NCBI RefSeq assembly: GCF_900104955.1
Contig: NZ_FNSI01000001.1
Location: 2,700,001 to 2,764,000, forward strand
DNA length: 64,000 nucleotides
Direction: 5' to 3'
Source: Beijerinckia sp. 28-YEA-48
Lineage (GTDB): Bacteria; Pseudomonadota; Alphaproteobacteria; Rhizobiales; Beijerinckiaceae
Part shown: piece after piece, positions 53,852 to 63,651 of the stretch
Position numbering within the stretch: position 1 is the first letter of the stretch
Layout: each line of letters opens with the position of its first letter
Translations under genes and position numbers: made by a program
Notes under the pieces: model-generated
Seen by the model: the letters and a program-made list of their open reading frames with translations, nothing else
What the model was told of the DNA's origin: nothing
The model's database searches: none

Positions 53852-56800
53852 CTACTTCTTGCTGGACGAGGCTTTACCAGACGCGCTCTTGCCGGGCGCC
53901 CCAATCAGCCGCGTGAAGATTTTCCGCACGTCGGCGCGTGTTTCCGTCAGCATCAATTCGACACGGCCGAAGTCCGGCAGATTGACGCTGGAAGCAATGC
54001 GGCGCAGCACGCTGGAGGCGACCTTGGTCGGATCGAACGGCCCTTCGATCGTTAGCCGCATCATCTGCGTGACAGCCTGATAAAACGCGCATGCCGTGAT
54101 CAACTGCTCGCCATCGCCTGGCGACAGAAGATGCACAGCAGCGGCCTTGCGCAACACGCCGAGCGTCGAGACCTCGGCGATCTCGGGATGCTTTCCCGCA
54201 TGGGCGAGCGCTAGGAACTGGGCGATGAATTCAATGTCGATGATACCGCCGGCCGCCAGTTTCAAATCCCACGGGTCGGCATCGCCCTTCTCCCGCGCGA
54301 TGAGCCCGCGCATGGCGGCGATATCTTTCTGCAGTTTCTTTTCATCACTCTGCCGGCAGATGATAGCGGCTCGTGCTGCCTCGATCTGCTCGCCGAGCGT
54401 TGCATCGCCCGCGATGACCCGAGCGCGCACCAGCGCCATATGCTCCCAGGTCTCGGCTTCGTGCTGCTGATAATCGACGAAGCTGGTGAAGCGCGTGGCC
54501 ACCGGCCCCTGCCCGCCTGACGGGCGCAACCTGAGATCGACATCATAGAGCTTGCCGCGCCGCGTCGCCGAGGTCAGCACCGCCACCAGCCGCTTGGTCA
54601 GACGGGCATAATATTGCGCCGCATGGAGAGGACGCGCCCCATCGGACTCCGGTGTCTCGTCGTCGTAATCATAGATCAGGATCAGATCGAGATCGGACGC
54701 AGCGGTCATCTCGCGCGAGCCGAGCTTGCCCATGCCGATAATGGCGCAACGCGCGCCCGGCACCGTGCCGTGATCAACAGCGAAGGCGCTCTCCACGTGC
54801 TGGAGCGACACGCGCAGCAGCGCATCCGCCAAGGCACTGTAGGAAAGGCCGACCTCCTCCGCCGATATGGTGCCGGCTAGAAAGCGGATGCCGATGACGA
54901 ACATTTCCTCTTGCGCCAGATCGCGACAGTCGTCCATGAACTGTTCACTGTCGTGCGCCGTCTCGAGAATGCGCAGGGCGCGGGCCTCGAAACGGCTTTC
55001 GCCCGAGCGTGCCGCGCTGTGGGTCGGATCGATAGCGGCATCGAGCACATGCGGGCGCAACGAGACCATCTGCGCCAGGCGCGGCGCGCCGCCGAGAATA
55101 TCGGCGAACAGTTCACGCACCTTGTCGTTCGACTTGAGGATCGAAAACAATTCGACGGCCGCCGGCATGCGCATCAACGCATGGTCGAAGGCAAGCAGCG
55201 CCGCATCGGCATCGCCGCTGCCGCCAAAGGCCTCAAGCAGCGCCGGGACGAGCGCCGTCACAACCTCTCTCGCACGCGCGCTCTGCATCGCCGGGCGACG
55301 GCCAAAATGCCAGCCGCGCACGGTCTCGGCCGCAAGGGCTGGATTGGCGAAGCCGAGTTTCGACAGGGTTTCGAGGGTTTCGGGATCATCCGTGACGCCG
55401 GTGAACACCAGATTGCCGACGCTCGACGACAGCTCCGGTTCGGCCTCGAACAAGCGCGCATAGTGGCGCTCGACGCAGGCGAGCTGTTCGAGCAAGGCGT
55501 CGCCGAAAGCCGCGCCATCGCGATAGCCGCAGAATTGCGCGAAACCTTCGAGCACTTCAGCGTCGGCTGGCAAGCGCTGGGTCTGTTCATCGGCCACCAT
55601 CTGCAATCGATGTTCGATCTCGCGCAGAAAGCGATAGGCGGTCGAGAGTTCGCTCACCGCGTCGGGCGTGATCCAGCCGTCGGCTGCCAATTCGCTCAGC
55701 ATGTCGAGGGTACGCGGGCCCCGCAACTGCGGGCGACGGCCGCCGAAGATCAATTGCTGGGTCTGGACGAAGAATTCGACCTCGCGGATACCGCCGCGCC
55801 CGACCTTGATATTGTGGCCAGCGACAGCGATCTCGGCGAAGCCGCGCACCGCATGAATCTGCCGCTTCATCGCATGGATATCGGCGATGGCGGCATAGTC
55901 GAAATAGCGCCGCCACATGAACGGCGTCAGGTCTTTCAGGAAAGTCTCACCCAGCGCGATTTCGCCGGCCACAGGGCGGGCCTTGATGAAGGCGGCACGC
56001 TCCCAGTTCTGGCCGAGCAATTCGTAATAGGAGAAGGCCGCTGGCAGCGAGACGGCGACAGGCGTCGAGCCTGGATCAGGGCGCAGCCTGAGATCGACGC
56101 GGAAGGCATAACCATCGCCTGTGTGTTCCTGCAGCAGTTTGGCGATGTGCTGGGTGACGCGCACATAGATGCGCGTGCCTTCCGAGGGATCGTCGATCGC
56201 TTCGGTCTGCGGGTCGAAGAAAGCGACAAGGTCGATGTCGCTTGAATAGTTCAACTCGCCGGCACCATGTTTGCCAAGCGCCAGCAGGACGAGGCCGCAG
56301 GCGCGCTCGGGCTCGGCCGGATCGGCCAGCTTCAAACGCCCGGCATGATGCGCGGCGCGCAGGGCATAGGCCGTGGCGGCGCGTGTCGCCACATCGGCGA
56401 GGTGCGACACCGCCGTCATCACCGCATCGACCTGCCAGACGCCGCCTAGGTCGCACAGCGCGATCAGCAAATGGCCTTCCTGCTTGCCTTTGCGCAGGGC
56501 GTGCAGAACAGCGTCATCGTCGTTGGCGAGCGTGCAGGCGACCCGCATCCGCTCCAGGCAATCGTCAAACCGATCCTCCGGGCTGGAGGTCAGCAGATCG
56601 CGCAGGCGATCGGTGTCGGCGCTGCTGAGCCCCCAGAGATAGGGCGAATGTTCGGCGACGCCCTGCAACAAAGCCTGGATCTTGCCGGCGGTTTCCGCGT
56701 CGGCGCCAAAACCCAGATCAATCTCCAGATCGGTCAGTTTGTGCGCCGCTTTGCCGCCCACCAACGGCGCGGTGAGGATCCGCCGGGCCAGCGCGCGATT

Positions 56801-56881
56801 GTCCAAGGGAATTGCGTTCTGCGACGAACCGGTGCTGCGGCTATTTCGCGGTTTCGCTGGGGATTTTTTCGCTGCGCTCAT
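53852..56881 (-). CDS. glnE: Bifunctional glutamine synthetase adenylyltransferase/adenylyl-removing enzyme
   Basis: 1009-aa GlnE, which adenylylates and de-adenylylates glutamine synthetase in response to PII and glutamine. Two nucleotidyltransferase domains are visible: the N-terminal removing domain with GELNYSSDIDLVAFFD near 207-222, and the C-terminal transferase domain with GKLGSREMTAASDLDLILIYD near 718-738. The start at 56881 lies inside the 3' end of the upstream kinase gene (41-base overlap). Length and layout match alphaproteobacterial GlnE. Confidence 0.95.
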   Translation of the reverse strand: MSAAKKSPAKPRNSRSTGSSQNAIPLDNRALARRILTAPLVGGKAAHKLTDLEIDLGFGADAETAGKIQALLQGVAEHSPYLWGLSSADTDRLRDLLTSSPEDRFDDCLERMRVACTLANDDDAVLHALRKGKQEGHLLIALCDLGGVWQVDAVMTAVSHLADVATRAATAYALRAAHHAGRLKLADPAEPERACGLVLLALGKHGAGELNYSSDIDLVAFFDPQTEAIDDPSEGTRIYVRVTQHIAKLLQEHTGDGYAFRVDLRLRPDPGSTPVAVSLPAAFSYYELLGQNWERAAFIKARPVAGEIALGETFLKDLTPFMWRRYFDYAAIADIHAMKRQIHAVRGFAEIAVAGHNIKVGRGGIREVEFFVQTQQLIFGGRRPQLRGPRTLDMLSELAADGWITPDAVSELSTAYRFLREIEHRLQMVADEQTQRLPADAEVLEGFAQFCGYRDGAAFGDALLEQLACVERHYARLFEAEPELSSSVGNLVFTGVTDDPETLETLSKLGFANPALAAETVRGWHFGRRPAMQSARAREVVTALVPALLEAFGGSGDADAALLAFDHALMRMPAAVELFSILKSNDKVRELFADILGGAPRLAQMVSLRPHVLDAAIDPTHSAARSGESRFEARALRILETAHDSEQFMDDCRDLAQEEMFVIGIRFLAGTISAEEVGLSYSALADALLRVSLQHVESAFAVDHGTVPGARCAIIGMGKLGSREMTAASDLDLILIYDYDDETPESDGARPLHAAQYYARLTKRLVAVLTSATRRGKLYDVDLRLRPSGGQGPVATRFTSFVDYQQHEAETWEHMALVRARVIAGDATLGEQIEAARAAIICRQSDEKKLQKDIAAMRGLIAREKGDADPWDLKLAAGGIIDIEFIAQFLALAHAGKHPEIAEVSTLGVLRKAAAVHLLSPGDGEQLITACAFYQAVTQMMRLTIEGPFDPTKVASSVLRRIASSVNLPDFGRVELMLTETRADVRKIFTRLIGAPGKSASGKASSSKK

Positions 56882-58292
56882 GTGTCTTGTCCGGTTGGAC
56901 AGGCAGGGCGGCAGCCGCTGGTATGACGAGCGTCACAAGCAATCCCGGCGCGTTGTCCTCGATTCTGATTTCGCCATTGTGCAGGCGCGCGACCGCCGCC
57001 GCAAGCGATAGTCCAAGGCCCGATCCCGGCCGGGAACGAGAACCTTCGAGCCGGACAAAGCGCCCCAGAACATGCTCGCGCTCGGAAGCCGCGATGCCGG
57101 GGCCGCGATCGCCAACCCGCAGGAACACCTGGCCGCCCTCGGTGCTGGCGCTGATGCGAACGACCGAAGGATGATCGGCGCTGGGCGAAACGCCGTATTT
57201 CAGCGCATTATCGATGAGATTGGCAAGCGCTTGGCCGATGAGTTCGCGGCTGCCATAGACCGTGAGGCCGGGCGCGATATCGGTTTCGATGCGTATCTGC
57301 GCCTCTTCGGCGGCCGGCTCGTAAAGTTCGACGAGATCGCGCGCCACATCGCCGGCGTCGAAGTCGGTCTTGCCCTCGATCTCGCTGCCGGCCTCCATCC
57401 GCGCGATCATCAAGAGCGCGTTGAAAATGCGGATCAGCGTGTCGGATTCCTCGATGGTTTTATCCAGCGCGCCACGGAATTCATCCGGTGTCTGCGCCGT
57501 GCGCAAAGCTTCCTCGGCGCGGTTGCGCAGGCGCGTCAGCGGTGTCTTGAGATCGTGGGCGATATTGTCGGAGACCTCGCGCAGGCCCTTCATCAATTCG
57601 ACGATACGATCGAGCATCGAATTGAGATTGACGGCAAGGCGCTCAAGTTCGTCATTGGCGCTGCTCAGCGGGAGGCGGCGTGAGAGATCGCCGGTCATGA
57701 TCGTGCGCACGCTATCGTTCATGCCATCGACGCGCCGCAAAACGCGACGGGCGACGAGGAGGCCGCCGAGCGTGCCAATCACGATCAACCAGAACAGCGA
57801 TGTCAGCATGGCACGCGAGAACACGCGCCGCAGCGCCTCGCGATCTTCCAGATCGCGGCCTACGAGCAGACGGAAACCACCAGGCAAGAGGAAAATGCGG
57901 GCCAGCGCGCGGCGCTCGACGCCGGGCTCGCCCTGGCGCTCATAGGTGGTTTCGCGCACGCCCGGCTGTTCGAGGACGCCGGCCGGCAGTTGCGCGATGT
58001 TGCCGGCAATGGCTTGGCCGGCGAAATTGGTGACGAGATAGAGCGAAGCGCCGGGCTGGCGCGTGCGCCGCTCGATGACATCGACAATGACGCGAATGCC
58101 GCCACGGGCATATTGCTCGGACAGGCCGTTGATCTCGGCCTCGACGGTGGCGGCGATCTGCTCATCGAGCAGGCGACGCACGTTCCAGCCGACCCAGCCG
58201 ATGATGACGCCCGCGCCGATCGAGAAAATCACCAGATAGGCGAGCGACAGCTTGAACGCCGTCGTGCGGAAGAGATTAGCGAGCGCCGTCAC
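56841..58292 (-). CDS. Sensor histidine kinase (EnvZ/CpxA-type)
   Basis: 483-aa kinase with a transmembrane segment at about residues 12-35, a periplasmic region, a second one near 165-185 (LFWLIVIGTLGGLLVA), a HAMP linker, HisKA DNIAHDLKTPLTRL (His246), and HATPase boxes (NLIDNALKYG, VGDRGPGI, GSGLGLSLAAAVARLH). It starts with GTG at 58292, overlapping the response regulator stop, and forms a two-component pair with it. Its 3' end overlaps glnE. The signal is unknown. Confidence 0.9.
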   Translation of the reverse strand: MTALANLFRTTAFKLSLAYLVIFSIGAGVIIGWVGWNVRRLLDEQIAATVEAEINGLSEQYARGGIRVIVDVIERRTRQPGASLYLVTNFAGQAIAGNIAQLPAGVLEQPGVRETTYERQGEPGVERRALARIFLLPGGFRLLVGRDLEDREALRRVFSRAMLTSLFWLIVIGTLGGLLVARRVLRRVDGMNDSVRTIMTGDLSRRLPLSSANDELERLAVNLNSMLDRIVELMKGLREVSDNIAHDLKTPLTRLRNRAEEALRTAQTPDEFRGALDKTIEESDTLIRIFNALLMIARMEAGSEIEGKTDFDAGDVARDLVELYEPAAEEAQIRIETDIAPGLTVYGSRELIGQALANLIDNALKYGVSPSADHPSVVRISASTEGGQVFLRVGDRGPGIAASEREHVLGRFVRLEGSRSRPGSGLGLSLAAAVARLHNGEIRIEDNAPGLLVTLVIPAAAALPVQPDKTHERSEKIPSETAK

Positions 58293-58959
58293 GGATCATA
58301 TATCCGGCGCCGCGAATGGTGTGCAGAAGCGGCGGGTCAAAGCCCTTGTCGATCTTGCTGCGCAGGCGCGAAATGTGCACGTCGATCACATTGGTCTGCG
58401 GATCGAAATGATAGTCCCAGACGTTCTCGAGCAACATGGTGCGGGTCACCACCTGGCCTGCGTGGCGCATCAGATATTCGAGCAGCCGGTATTCGCGCGG
58501 CTGCAACGGAATGTCCTTGCCGTCGCGGGTGAGCGTATGGGCGAGCCGGTCGAGTTCTAGGCCGCCGACACGCAATTGGGTGGTCTCGCCAGCAGCGCCT
58601 GCCCGGCGACGGGCCAGCACTTCGACGCGGGCGAGCAGTTCGGAAAAGGCATAGGGTTTGGCCAGATAATCGTCGCCGCCGGCGCGCAGGCCCTTCACCC
58701 GGTCATCGACCTGGCCGAGCGCCGAGAGAATCAGCACCGGCGTTTCGACCTTCTGCTCGCGCAGGCCGCCGATCAGCGACAGGCCGTCGAGCTTGGGCAA
58801 CATGCGGTCGACGACCAGCACTTCATAGGCGCCTTCGCGCGCCATGGCATAGCCTTCGAGCCCATCCGCCGCATGGTCGGCCAGGTGGCCGGCCTCCCGG
58901 AAAGATTTCACCAGATAGCCCGCAGCTTCGCGGTCGTCCTCGATCACCAGAATGCGCAT
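58276..58959 (-). CDS. OmpR/PhoB-type response regulator
   Basis: 227-aa regulator with a receiver domain (acidic pocket EDD, phospho-acceptor Asp51 in VVDRMLP, Lys in YLAKPYAFSEL) and a winged-helix DNA-binding domain ending TIRGAGYMI. The ATG at 58959 was chosen because MRILVIEDD is the standard opening; an ATG three codons upstream at 58968 is possible and neither has a strong ribosome site. It is transcribed before its kinase. The targets are unknown; the DegP-like gene upstream could be one. Confidence 0.88.
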   Translation of the reverse strand: MRILVIEDDREAAGYLVKSFREAGHLADHAADGLEGYAMAREGAYEVLVVDRMLPKLDGLSLIGGLREQKVETPVLILSALGQVDDRVKGLRAGGDDYLAKPYAFSELLARVEVLARRRAGAAGETTQLRVGGLELDRLAHTLTRDGKDIPLQPREYRLLEYLMRHAGQVVTRTMLLENVWDYHFDPQTNVIDVHISRLRSKIDKGFDPPLLHTIRGAGYMIRDGAR

Positions 58960-58980
58960 GAGGGACATATAGCGGACTTT

Positions 58981-59013
58981 CAAAACAAACGGCAGGCCAT
59001 TTGGCCTGCCGTT
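58981..59013 (-). terminator. Rho-independent terminator of the DegP-like gene
   Basis: On the minus strand an 11-bp perfect stem (AACGGCAGGCC with GGCCTGCCGTT, loop of four) is followed by TGTTTTG-type sequence. It lies 18 bases after the protease stop and separates it from the two-component genes. Confidence 0.85.
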
Positions 59014-59030
59014 GTTACGTTCCTGAAGTC

Positions 59031-60602
59031 TTACGAGGCCGGATTGGTGACCAGCGCCACGAAACGGGTGCTGTCGCCCGATTTGACGCGCAGGAGCACC
59101 GCCTTACGGCCGGCCTTCTTCGCATCTGCGAGAGCCGCCGACACTTGCGCCGGACGGGTGACGGGCTGGCCGGCCGCCTCAAGGATGATGTCGCCAGCGC
59201 GCAGGCCCAAGGTGGCACCCGCGCCATTCGGATCGACTTCAGCCACGACGACACCTTCGCGGCCGGCGCCCGGGATCTCGCTGGCGGGCGCCAGCGACAG
59301 GCCGAACTTCTGGTCGAGCCGTTCGGTATTGCCGCTGTCGCCCGAGCGACCCTGACGGGCATCAGCCCGCTGATCGGGCAGCGCCTCGAGAACGACGGCC
59401 GTGGTCATTTCCTTGCCGCCGCGCAGATAGGCCAGGTTGACCTTATGCTCGGGGCCGAGGCCGGCGATCCGGCGCGACAGTTCACGCGGGCTATCGATGC
59501 TTTCGCCATCGACCGAGATGATCACGTCGCCCGACTTGAGCCCGGCCTTGGCCGCCGGCGTGTTGTTCTGCGTATCCGCAACCAACGCGCCATGGGTGTC
59601 CTTGAGGCCGAGCGAGTCGGCGATCTCCGGGGTCACCGGCTGGATCTGCACGCCCATATAGCCACGGGCCACGACGCCCTTGTCACGCAGGGCCGCGATG
59701 ACGTCCTTCACCGTGCTCGACGGGATGGCGAAGCCGATGCCGACGCTGCCACCCGACGGCGAATAGATCGCCGTGTTGACGCCAACCACACGACCGCTGG
59801 TGTCGAAGGTCGGGCCACCGGAGTTGCCGCGATTCACCGGCGCGTCGATCTGCAGGAAGTCATCATAAGGACCAGCGCCGATGTCGCGGCCACGTGCCGA
59901 GACGATACCAGCCGTCACCGTGCCGCCGAGGCCGAACGGATTGCCGATAGCCACAACCCAGTCACCGACGCGCGGCGAGGTCGAGGAAAGTTCGACGGAC
60001 TGATAGGTGCCAGCCTCGTTGATCTTCAGCAGCGCAAGATCGGTCTTCTCGTCGGTGCCGATGACCTTGGCGGTAACGGTCTTGCCGCCATCGAGCGTCA
60101 GCGTGACGTCGCCACGAGCATTCTTGACCACGTGGTTATTGGTGACGACGTAGCCATCGGACGAGATGATGAAGCCCGAACCCTGAGCAATGCCGCGGCG
60201 CTGCTGCTGGCGCTGGTTCGGCATCTGGAACGGCGCGCCTTCCTCACCGAAGCGACGGAAGAAGCGTTCAAGCGGATCGCCGGGCTGCAAGCGCGGCATG
60301 CCTTGGCCCGCACCCGGACCGGCTTCCTCGTTCGCGGACTCGACGATGTTCACCTTGACCGAGACGACAGCGCCACGCACGCGCTGAATGGTGTCGGCGA
60401 AAGACGGCATGGCAGCATTGGCCAGCGGCGCTTCGGCATGGGCGCTGGTGGCGATTTGCGGGATATGGACGGCGCCAAGCGCGCCACCGAGAGCCAGAAC
60501 GGCGACGGCACCGAGAAGGGCTGCGCGCACGGTCTTGTTTGGCATCTGCTTATTCGGCGTCGGCTGGTTCGGCGTCTGCGGGTTGAGAAGGGACTCAGAC
60601 AT
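59031..60602 (-). CDS. DegP/HtrA-type periplasmic serine protease
   Basis: 523-aa trypsin-like protease with two C-terminal PDZ domains (GYMGVQIQPVTPEIADSLGL and a second near residue 420), acting in envelope quality control. The triad is His157 (VVTNNHVV), Asp in EKTDLALLK and Ser261 (NRGNSGGP). A membrane segment follows an unusual Asn/Pro/Gln-rich N-terminus (MSESLLNPQTPNQPTPNKQ), so it may stay anchored. GGAGATGAGTGA supports the ATG at 60602. It is adjacent to the ccm cluster, an order common in rhizobia. Confidence 0.92.
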   Translation of the reverse strand: MSESLLNPQTPNQPTPNKQMPNKTVRAALLGAVAVLALGGALGAVHIPQIATSAHAEAPLANAAMPSFADTIQRVRGAVVSVKVNIVESANEEAGPGAGQGMPRLQPGDPLERFFRRFGEEGAPFQMPNQRQQQRRGIAQGSGFIISSDGYVVTNNHVVKNARGDVTLTLDGGKTVTAKVIGTDEKTDLALLKINEAGTYQSVELSSTSPRVGDWVVAIGNPFGLGGTVTAGIVSARGRDIGAGPYDDFLQIDAPVNRGNSGGPTFDTSGRVVGVNTAIYSPSGGSVGIGFAIPSSTVKDVIAALRDKGVVARGYMGVQIQPVTPEIADSLGLKDTHGALVADTQNNTPAAKAGLKSGDVIISVDGESIDSPRELSRRIAGLGPEHKVNLAYLRGGKEMTTAVVLEALPDQRADARQGRSGDSGNTERLDQKFGLSLAPASEIPGAGREGVVVAEVDPNGAGATLGLRAGDIILEAAGQPVTRPAQVSAALADAKKAGRKAVLLRVKSGDSTRFVALVTNPAS

Positions 60603-60717
60603 TCACTCATCTCCTGAATGGGGTCGCCGGTTCACCCGGCGGTGATGGAGAAGATGGGCGCTGTCGGCTTTCACCGCCATTTCCGGCAGATGAATTCTTG
60701 GTAACGTGCGTAAGCGG

Positions 60718-61209
60718 CTAGTTTTCGCGCTTTTTCAGCACTTCAGCGAGTTTTTGAGCTTCTTCTGGGCTCAACTCATCAGCCAATTCGCGCACTGGCC
60801 GGCGACGTCGCAGAAAGACCACAATCAAAGCCGCCGCCAGAATGGCCGGTGTGGCGATCCAGAGCAGAATGGTTTCCGTGTTGAGTGGCGGCTTCAGCAA
60901 GATGAACTCGCCATAACGCGCGACGAGATATGTGCGCACCGCATCATCGCTGTCGCCAGCAACAAGCCGTTCGCGAACGATGACGCGCAAATCCTTGGCG
61001 AGCGGCGCGTTGGAATCATCGATCGACTGGTTCTGGCAGACCAGACAGCGCAGACCTGCCGAGATCGTCCGCGCGCGTGCTTCCAGTTTCTGATCGGCAA
61101 GAAGTTCAGACGGCTCGACCGCATGCGAGGCAGAAGCCGCGAGAAGACTTCCCGTCAAGAGAAGGCTTGCTGCGAACAGAAGATGACGAAGGAGCTCGGC
61201 GATACGCAT
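60718..61209 (-). CDS. ccmH: Cytochrome c maturation protein CcmH (CycL)
   Basis: 163-aa membrane-anchored thiol protein that handles apocytochrome c for haem attachment. It has a signal peptide, the redox motif RCLVCQNQS (Cys55 and Cys58), and a C-terminal membrane segment ([19 protein letters not shown]). The start lies three bases beyond the ccmF stop at 61213, so the genes are co-transcribed. Confidence 0.93.
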   Translation of the reverse strand: MRIAELLRHLLFAASLLLTGSLLAASASHAVEPSELLADQKLEARARTISAGLRCLVCQNQSIDDSNAPLAKDLRVIVRERLVAGDSDDAVRTYLVARYGEFILLKPPLNTETILLWIATPAILAAALIVVFLRRRRPVRELADELSPEEAQKLAEVLKKREN

Positions 61210-61212
61210 GGT

Positions 61213-63186
61213 CTATTCCGCCGGCTGCATCGCCGCATGGCGGGAGCGGCGGGCCACACCGACGCGCAGACGGCGATCCGCGAGCGAGATGGCGCCACCC
61301 AAAGCCATGATGATCGCACCAATCCAGATCAGCGCGACATAAGGCTTCCAGTAAAGGCGGACGTCGATCATGCCATTGCTGTTTTGCTCAGTGACCACCG
61401 CATAGATCTGGCCGAGCGAATAGGTGCGCAGGCCAGCATCCGTCGTCGTCATCTGCCGGGCGCGGTAGAATTTGCGCGATGGCTCGATCACGCCAACAAC
61501 CGTGCCGCCTGAGCGGATCGTCATGCGCGCGACGGTTTCGTCATAGTTGGGACCAGGACGCGGCTCGATCTTGTCGAGGGTCAGCTCATAGGGGCCGACC
61601 GCGACATGGTCGCCCGTGCGCATCGCCAGAATTTTTTCGACGCCCCAGCCGGTGGCGGCCAGGCCGAGCAGCGACACGCCGACGCCGGCATGAGCAAAGG
61701 CCGTGCCCCAGGCCGACCACGGCAGGCCGGTGGCACGCGCCAGCATCACCGATGGTGACAGACCGCCACCAGAGATGCGGCCCCAGATCTCGACGAAGGC
61801 GCCGACCATGACGAACAGAGCGAGCCCAGCGAAAACGGCGGATACGACCGGCTCGCCCTGCAGGGCGGCCAGGATCAACCCGCCGCAGATGGCTGCGATC
61901 AACGCCACCACGAGGCGCTGAGCGGCGCCAAGGAAATTACCGCGCTTCCACGCCAAAACTTGGCCAAGCGGCATGGCGAGGAACAGCGGCACGAAGAGCG
62001 GAATGAACGTGTAGTTGAAGAACGGCGGCCCGACCGAAATCTTGTCGCCGGTGAGTGCTTCGAGCGCCAGCGGATAGAGCGTGCCGACGAAGACCGTGGC
62101 GCAGCTCGTGGTCAACAGCAGGTTGTTGAACACCAGCGCGCCCTCACGCGAGATCGGCGCAAAAATGCCGCCCGCTTTCAACAACGGACCGCGCAGCGCG
62201 AACAGCGCCAGCGAACCACCGATGAAGAAAACGAGGATAGCGAGGATGAATACGCCGCGCTGTGGATCAGTGGCGAAGGCATGGACCGACGTCAGCACGC
62301 CGGAGCGCACGAGGAAGGTACCAAGCAGAGAGAGCGAGAAGGCGAGGATGGCGAGGAAGATCGTCCAGATTTTCAGCGCGTCGCGCTTCTCCATCACCGT
62401 CGCCGAATGCAAGAGCGCGGTGCCGGCGAGCCACGGCATGAGCGAAGCGTTCTCGACCGGATCCCAGAACCAGAAGCCGCCCCAGCCCAAGGTGTAATAG
62501 GCCCAGTAGGAGCCCATGGCGATGCCGAGCGTGAGGAAGATCCAGGCGGTCAAGGTCCACGGCCGCACATAGCGCGCCCATTGCGCGTCGATGCGGCCAT
62601 TGATGAGCGCGGCGGCGGCGAACGAGAAGGTGATCGAGAAGCCGACATAGCCGAGGTAGAGCATCGGCGGATGGATGGCGAGGCCGGGGTCTTGCAGGAT
62701 CGGATTGAGATCATTGCCCTCGGCCGGCGGCGGCAGCATGCGGGCGAAGGGATTGGACGTCAGCAGGATGAAGAGCAGGAAGGCGGCGCTGATCCAGCCT
62801 TGCACCGCCAGGGTCGTCGCCAACAGATCCTGTGGCGTGCGCCGTCCTCCAACAGCGACAAGCGCGCCAAAGAAGGCGAGGATCAGCACCCACAGCAGCA
62901 TCGAGCCTTCGTGATTGCCCCAGACCCCGGAGAATTTGTAAATCAGCGGCTTCTGCGAATGAGAATTCTGCACCACATTGGCGAGCGAAAAATCAGACGA
63001 CAGATAGGCCCATGTCAGCGCACCGAAGGCGATGGCGACAAGAACGAATTGGATGATCGCCGCTGACGGCGCCATGGCCATCAAAGCCGGATCATTCTTG
63101 CGGCTGCCCCAGAGCGGCAGAGTTCCCTGCACCAGCGCCAGCGCCAGCGCGAGAACGAGAGCGTAATGTCCGGTTTCGACGATCAT
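61213..63186 (-). CDS. ccmF: Cytochrome c haem lyase subunit CcmF (CycK)
   Basis: 657-aa polytopic membrane protein of the cytochrome c synthase complex. It contains the haem-handling WWD-type motif GWGGFWFWDPVENASLMPW and many hydrophobic segments, and it ends with a cytoplasmic, basic tail. It lies between ccmE and ccmH in the expected order. Confidence 0.95.
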   Translation of the reverse strand: MIVETGHYALVLALALALVQGTLPLWGSRKNDPALMAMAPSAAIIQFVLVAIAFGALTWAYLSSDFSLANVVQNSHSQKPLIYKFSGVWGNHEGSMLLWVLILAFFGALVAVGGRRTPQDLLATTLAVQGWISAAFLLFILLTSNPFARMLPPPAEGNDLNPILQDPGLAIHPPMLYLGYVGFSITFSFAAAALINGRIDAQWARYVRPWTLTAWIFLTLGIAMGSYWAYYTLGWGGFWFWDPVENASLMPWLAGTALLHSATVMEKRDALKIWTIFLAILAFSLSLLGTFLVRSGVLTSVHAFATDPQRGVFILAILVFFIGGSLALFALRGPLLKAGGIFAPISREGALVFNNLLLTTSCATVFVGTLYPLALEALTGDKISVGPPFFNYTFIPLFVPLFLAMPLGQVLAWKRGNFLGAAQRLVVALIAAICGGLILAALQGEPVVSAVFAGLALFVMVGAFVEIWGRISGGGLSPSVMLARATGLPWSAWGTAFAHAGVGVSLLGLAATGWGVEKILAMRTGDHVAVGPYELTLDKIEPRPGPNYDETVARMTIRSGGTVVGVIEPSRKFYRARQMTTTDAGLRTYSLGQIYAVVTEQNSNGMIDVRLYWKPYVALIWIGAIIMALGGAISLADRRLRVGVARRSRHAAMQPAE

Positions 63187-63196
63187 CGCGACGTGC

Positions 63197-63649
63197 TCAC
63201 TTCTTCGCCTCGGCGCCGTTCGCCTGCCAATGGCCTTGTTTCTTCAAAGCATCGGCGACTTCGCGCGGCATATAGTTCTCGTCATGCTTGGCCAGTACGG
63301 AATCGGCGCGAAAGCTCGTCGGGCTCACCAGCACGCCCTCGGCGACGACACCCTGCCCTTCGCGAAACAGATCCGGCAACATGCCAGTGTAAGTCACGCT
63401 GATCTCGCGCTCCACATCGGCGACGACAAAGGTGACGGTGCGATTTTCGCCCTTCATGATCGAGCCCGCCTTGATCAAACCACCCAAGCGCATGCGCGTG
63501 CCAGGCGCCGGCGCCTTGGCGGCGATCTCGGCCGGCGAATAGAAAAAAACGATATTGTCGCGCAGAGCGAACATGGTGAGTCCTGCGGCGACAAAGAGGA
63601 CGCTGAGCGCGCTGCCGATCAACACCAGCCGGCGTTGCTTGCGGGTCAT
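63197..63649 (-). CDS. ccmE: Cytochrome c maturation haem chaperone CcmE (CycJ)
   Basis: 150-aa membrane-anchored periplasmic haem chaperone. An N-terminal anchor ([22 protein letters not shown]) is followed by an OB-fold and the haem-binding motif KHDENYMP with His122 and its partner Tyr. It overlaps no neighbour but is 10 bases before ccmF and two bases after ccmI. Confidence 0.95.
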   Translation of the reverse strand: MTRKQRRLVLIGSALSVLFVAAGLTMFALRDNIVFFYSPAEIAAKAPAPGTRMRLGGLIKAGSIMKGENRTVTFVVADVEREISVTYTGMLPDLFREGQGVVAEGVLVSPTSFRADSVLAKHDENYMPREVADALKKQGHWQANGAEAKK

Positions 63650-63651
63650 GA

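Noticed and set aside
61960-63066. 368-codon open frame opposite ccmF
   Set aside because: The antisense product is Arg/Glu/Gln-rich shadow sequence; ccmF has its WWD motif and full length.
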